NCBI RefSeq assembly: GCF_013415325.1 | Contig: NZ_JACBYE010000004.1 | Span: forward strand, 62,001 to 126,000 | DNA: 64,000 nt | From: Sanguibacter inulinus | Lineage (GTDB): Bacteria; Actinomycetota; Actinomycetes; Actinomycetales; Cellulomonadaceae | Direction of reading: 5' to 3' | In this document: piece after piece, positions 62,386-64,000 of the stretch | How positions within the stretch are numbered: position 1 is the first letter of the stretch | Layout: each line of letters begins with the position of its first letter | Program-made: the position numbers and the translations under genes | The notes under the pieces: generated by a model | The model's input: the letters and a program-made list of their open reading frames with translations, nothing else | Told to the model about the DNA's origin: nothing | The model's database searches: none

Positions 62386-63856
62386 CGGAGGACTCCTGGG
62401 TGATCGGGGTGGTCGAGGTGGTGGTGCGGCGAGCACTGACGGTGCCGAGACCGACGAGCGCGGCGGCGACGGCAGTGAGGGTGAGGCCGGCGACCGAGAT
62501 CGCCGCCTGGAACGAGTGGGACTGGGCCGGGGTCCACGTCGTGGCGGTGATGCTGCCGCCGACGAGGGCGGCGAGGATCGTCCCGGTGGCGGCGATACCG
62601 ACCGCCGTCGCGAGCTCGCTGGCGGTGTCGACGAGCGCAGCCCCGACGGAGGTGCGGTCCGCTGGCAGGCCACGGAGGACGGTGGTGCCGGCGACGACAC
62701 CGACCACCCGCATCCCCGCGGCGACGAGCACGAGTCCTGTCAGGACCCAGGGATAGCCGAAGCGCCCGAGCTTGGCGAAGACGGCGAGGCCGGCGACGAC
62801 CGCTGCGGCGCTCGTCCATGCTGCGAGGTCGAGGCCCACTCGTCGCACGAACGGTCCGACGAGCCGTCCGCTGGCGAGCAGGACCACGACCTGCGGCAGG
62901 GTGCCGACAGCAGCGAGAGCCGGCGACCACCCCCAGGCGAGCTGCAGCTGCAGGGCGACCATGTACGACAGTCCCGCCATGGCCAGGCCGGCGGCCGCCT
63001 TGTACGCGAGGCCGCTGGCGACCAGCGGCTGGGTGACGAGCCGCAGGTCGAGCAACGGGTGCCGTGCGGTGCGCTCCCGGACCACGAACCCGGTCGCCGC
63101 GACGACGGTCGCGGCCATGGCGAACCAGGCGGTCCGGTCGGAGGTCGAGACGACGAAGAGGGTCGGTGCGACGAGCGCCCCGATGACGGTCGCGGTGCCG
63201 AGGAGGGCGCCCGCGACGTCGACGGGGTCACGGTGCAGGTCGTCCGGCCGGTCAGCGGAGATGCCGGCCCGGATGCCGAGGAAGGCGATCGCGGCGATCG
63301 GCGCGTTCGCGACGAGGAGCACCTGCCAGGGGGCCACGGCGAGGACGAACCCGCCGACGGTCGGTCCGACCGCGAGCCCGACGAGCCCTGCGGTCGAGAT
63401 GACCGTGAGCGCCCGGACGCGGAGGTCCTCGGTCGAGAACAGGCGGAAGGCCAGCGCCATGGATCCCGGCGTCGTCATAGCGGCAGCGACCCCCATGAGC
63501 CCGCGGACGACGACCAGCTGCTCGACGGAGGTGACGATCACGGTGAGCATGCTCGTGCACGCGAGCAGGGTCAGCCCCACGAGCATGACGCGGCGGCGGC
63601 CGACGCGGTCGGAGACCGCACCGAAGAGCAGCATGAGTCCGCCGAAGGCGACCGAGTACGCCCCCGACACCCACTGCAACGACCCTGTGGAGGCCGCGAG
63701 GTCGCGGCCGATCGTCGGGAGCGCGACGTTGAGGACCGAGTTGTCGAGCATCTCGAAGAGGAACACAGCGGAGAGACCGGACAGCGCGACCCACGCGTCT
63801 CGGAGGCGTGGAGGGGACGACGAGACTGTGGTGGTGGCGACGGTTCGCACGGGCAT
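62378..63856 (-). CDS. MFS drug/proton antiporter, DHA2-type
   Basis: 492-residue major facilitator with about 14 transmembrane helices. Early motif DNSVLNVALPTIGRDL and motif A in SDRVGRRRVMLVG are typical of DHA2 exporters of the EmrB/QacA type. A conserved PG (TTPGSMALAF) sits in the helix 5 region, motif C-like. ATG 63856 has GGAGT just upstream. Followed by the esterase within the same unit. No regulator is seen before the window edge. Substrate unknown. Confidence 0.9.
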   Translation of the reverse strand: MPVRTVATTTVSSSPPRLRDAWVALSGLSAVFLFEMLDNSVLNVALPTIGRDLAASTGSLQWVSGAYSVAFGGLMLLFGAVSDRVGRRRVMLVGLTLLACTSMLTVIVTSVEQLVVVRGLMGVAAAMTTPGSMALAFRLFSTEDLRVRALTVISTAGLVGLAVGPTVGGFVLAVAPWQVLLVANAPIAAIAFLGIRAGISADRPDDLHRDPVDVAGALLGTATVIGALVAPTLFVVSTSDRTAWFAMAATVVAATGFVVRERTARHPLLDLRLVTQPLVASGLAYKAAAGLAMAGLSYMVALQLQLAWGWSPALAAVGTLPQVVVLLASGRLVGPFVRRVGLDLAAWTSAAAVVAGLAVFAKLGRFGYPWVLTGLVLVAAGMRVVGVVAGTTVLRGLPADRTSVGAALVDTASELATAVGIAATGTILAALVGGSITATTWTPAQSHSFQAAISVAGLTLTAVAAALVGLGTVSARRTTTSTTPITQESSDV

Positions 63857-64000
63857 GGGCGCACTCCTTCGATGAAGAAGTGGCGACTCCGGTGAGACGC
63901 GTACGCGGTTCCGCTCGCCGGGGCGAGGCGGGTTTTTTCCCTCTGCGGCAGACGATAGCCCATCCGGGCTCAGATCTACCAGTACGCCCCCTGCCGCGAC
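63857..64000. other. Window end, promoter region of the exporter
   Basis: 144 bp upstream of the MFS gene on the minus strand. It contains a plus-strand run of six T (63933-63940 region) and no recognisable gene. Confidence 0.3.

Overview
The window is GC-rich, densely coded actinobacterial chromosome. DUF3145 and DUF3052 proteins, a homodimeric-type AceE, a FasR-led fabD-fabH-acpP-fabF cluster, an FbiC-type protein, mycothiol-linked DinB-fold proteins and many leaderless genes point to Micrococcales, most like the Cellulomonas/Oerskovia/Sanguibacter group. The species cannot be fixed from the sequence alone.

Layout. 1-4.6 kb: end of a maltose/maltodextrin import operon (binding-protein tail, malF, malG, GH13 enzyme). 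4.7-5.4 kb: a small toxin-antitoxin-like pair. 5.5-6.8 kb: dgt, followed by a 7-bp tandem repeat. 6.9-12.3 kb: a tightly overlapping minus-strand operon of FbiC-like protein, alpha/beta hydrolase, Baeyer-Villiger-type monooxygenase and Nudix hydrolase. 12.7-16.8 kb: dnaG, a PAP2 phosphatase and a methyltransferase. 16.9-18.8 kb: tRNA-Asn and a CAT-anticodon tRNA flank a phage-type M15 lysin behind an SOS-box-like site. 19-22.4 kb: def, DUF3145, an O-acyltransferase. 22.6-27.7 kb: type II fatty acid synthesis with its regulator. 28-33 kb: a TPR-like protein, aceE, DUF3052, AhpE peroxiredoxin, tRNA-Val. 33.4-33.9 kb: YefM-YoeB toxin-antitoxin. 34-38.5 kb: beta-galactosidase and mannonate dehydratase. 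38.6-42 kb: reductases and a TetR/alcohol dehydrogenase divergon. 42-44 kb: a poly-cysteine leader peptide ahead of a DAACS transporter. 44-50.6 kb: small accessory genes, including a lower-GC membrane protein. 50.6-55 kb: secreted GH18 endoglycosidase and GH92 alpha-mannosidase behind near-identical operators, an N-glycan degradation regulon. 55-60.3 kb: membrane protein, regulators, DHFR-fold and VOC proteins and a recombinase relic. 60.3-64 kb: iron-siderophore binding lipoprotein, esterase, drug-type MFS exporter.

How the genes work together: several units serve glycan use. The mal operon takes up and cleaves maltodextrins, LacZ cuts beta-galactosides, UxuA handles mannonate, and GH18 plus GH92 strip and trim high-mannose N-glycans. 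Housekeeping blocks (dnaG, dgt, def, fab, aceE) lie between accessory modules.

Two observations stand out. First, the FbiC-like protein keeps an intact CofG half, but its CofH half lacks the CxxxCxxC cluster motif and other signature residues, so it may not be an ordinary F420-precursor (FO) synthase. Second, a 33-residue upstream peptide ending in six cysteines within eight residues, with a clear promoter, lies ahead of a C-rich leader and a TcyP-type transporter, which looks like cysteine-responsive attenuation of cystine uptake. A third general feature is a -10-like hexamer placed 6-7 nt before the start codon of about twenty genes, indicating widespread leaderless transcripts.
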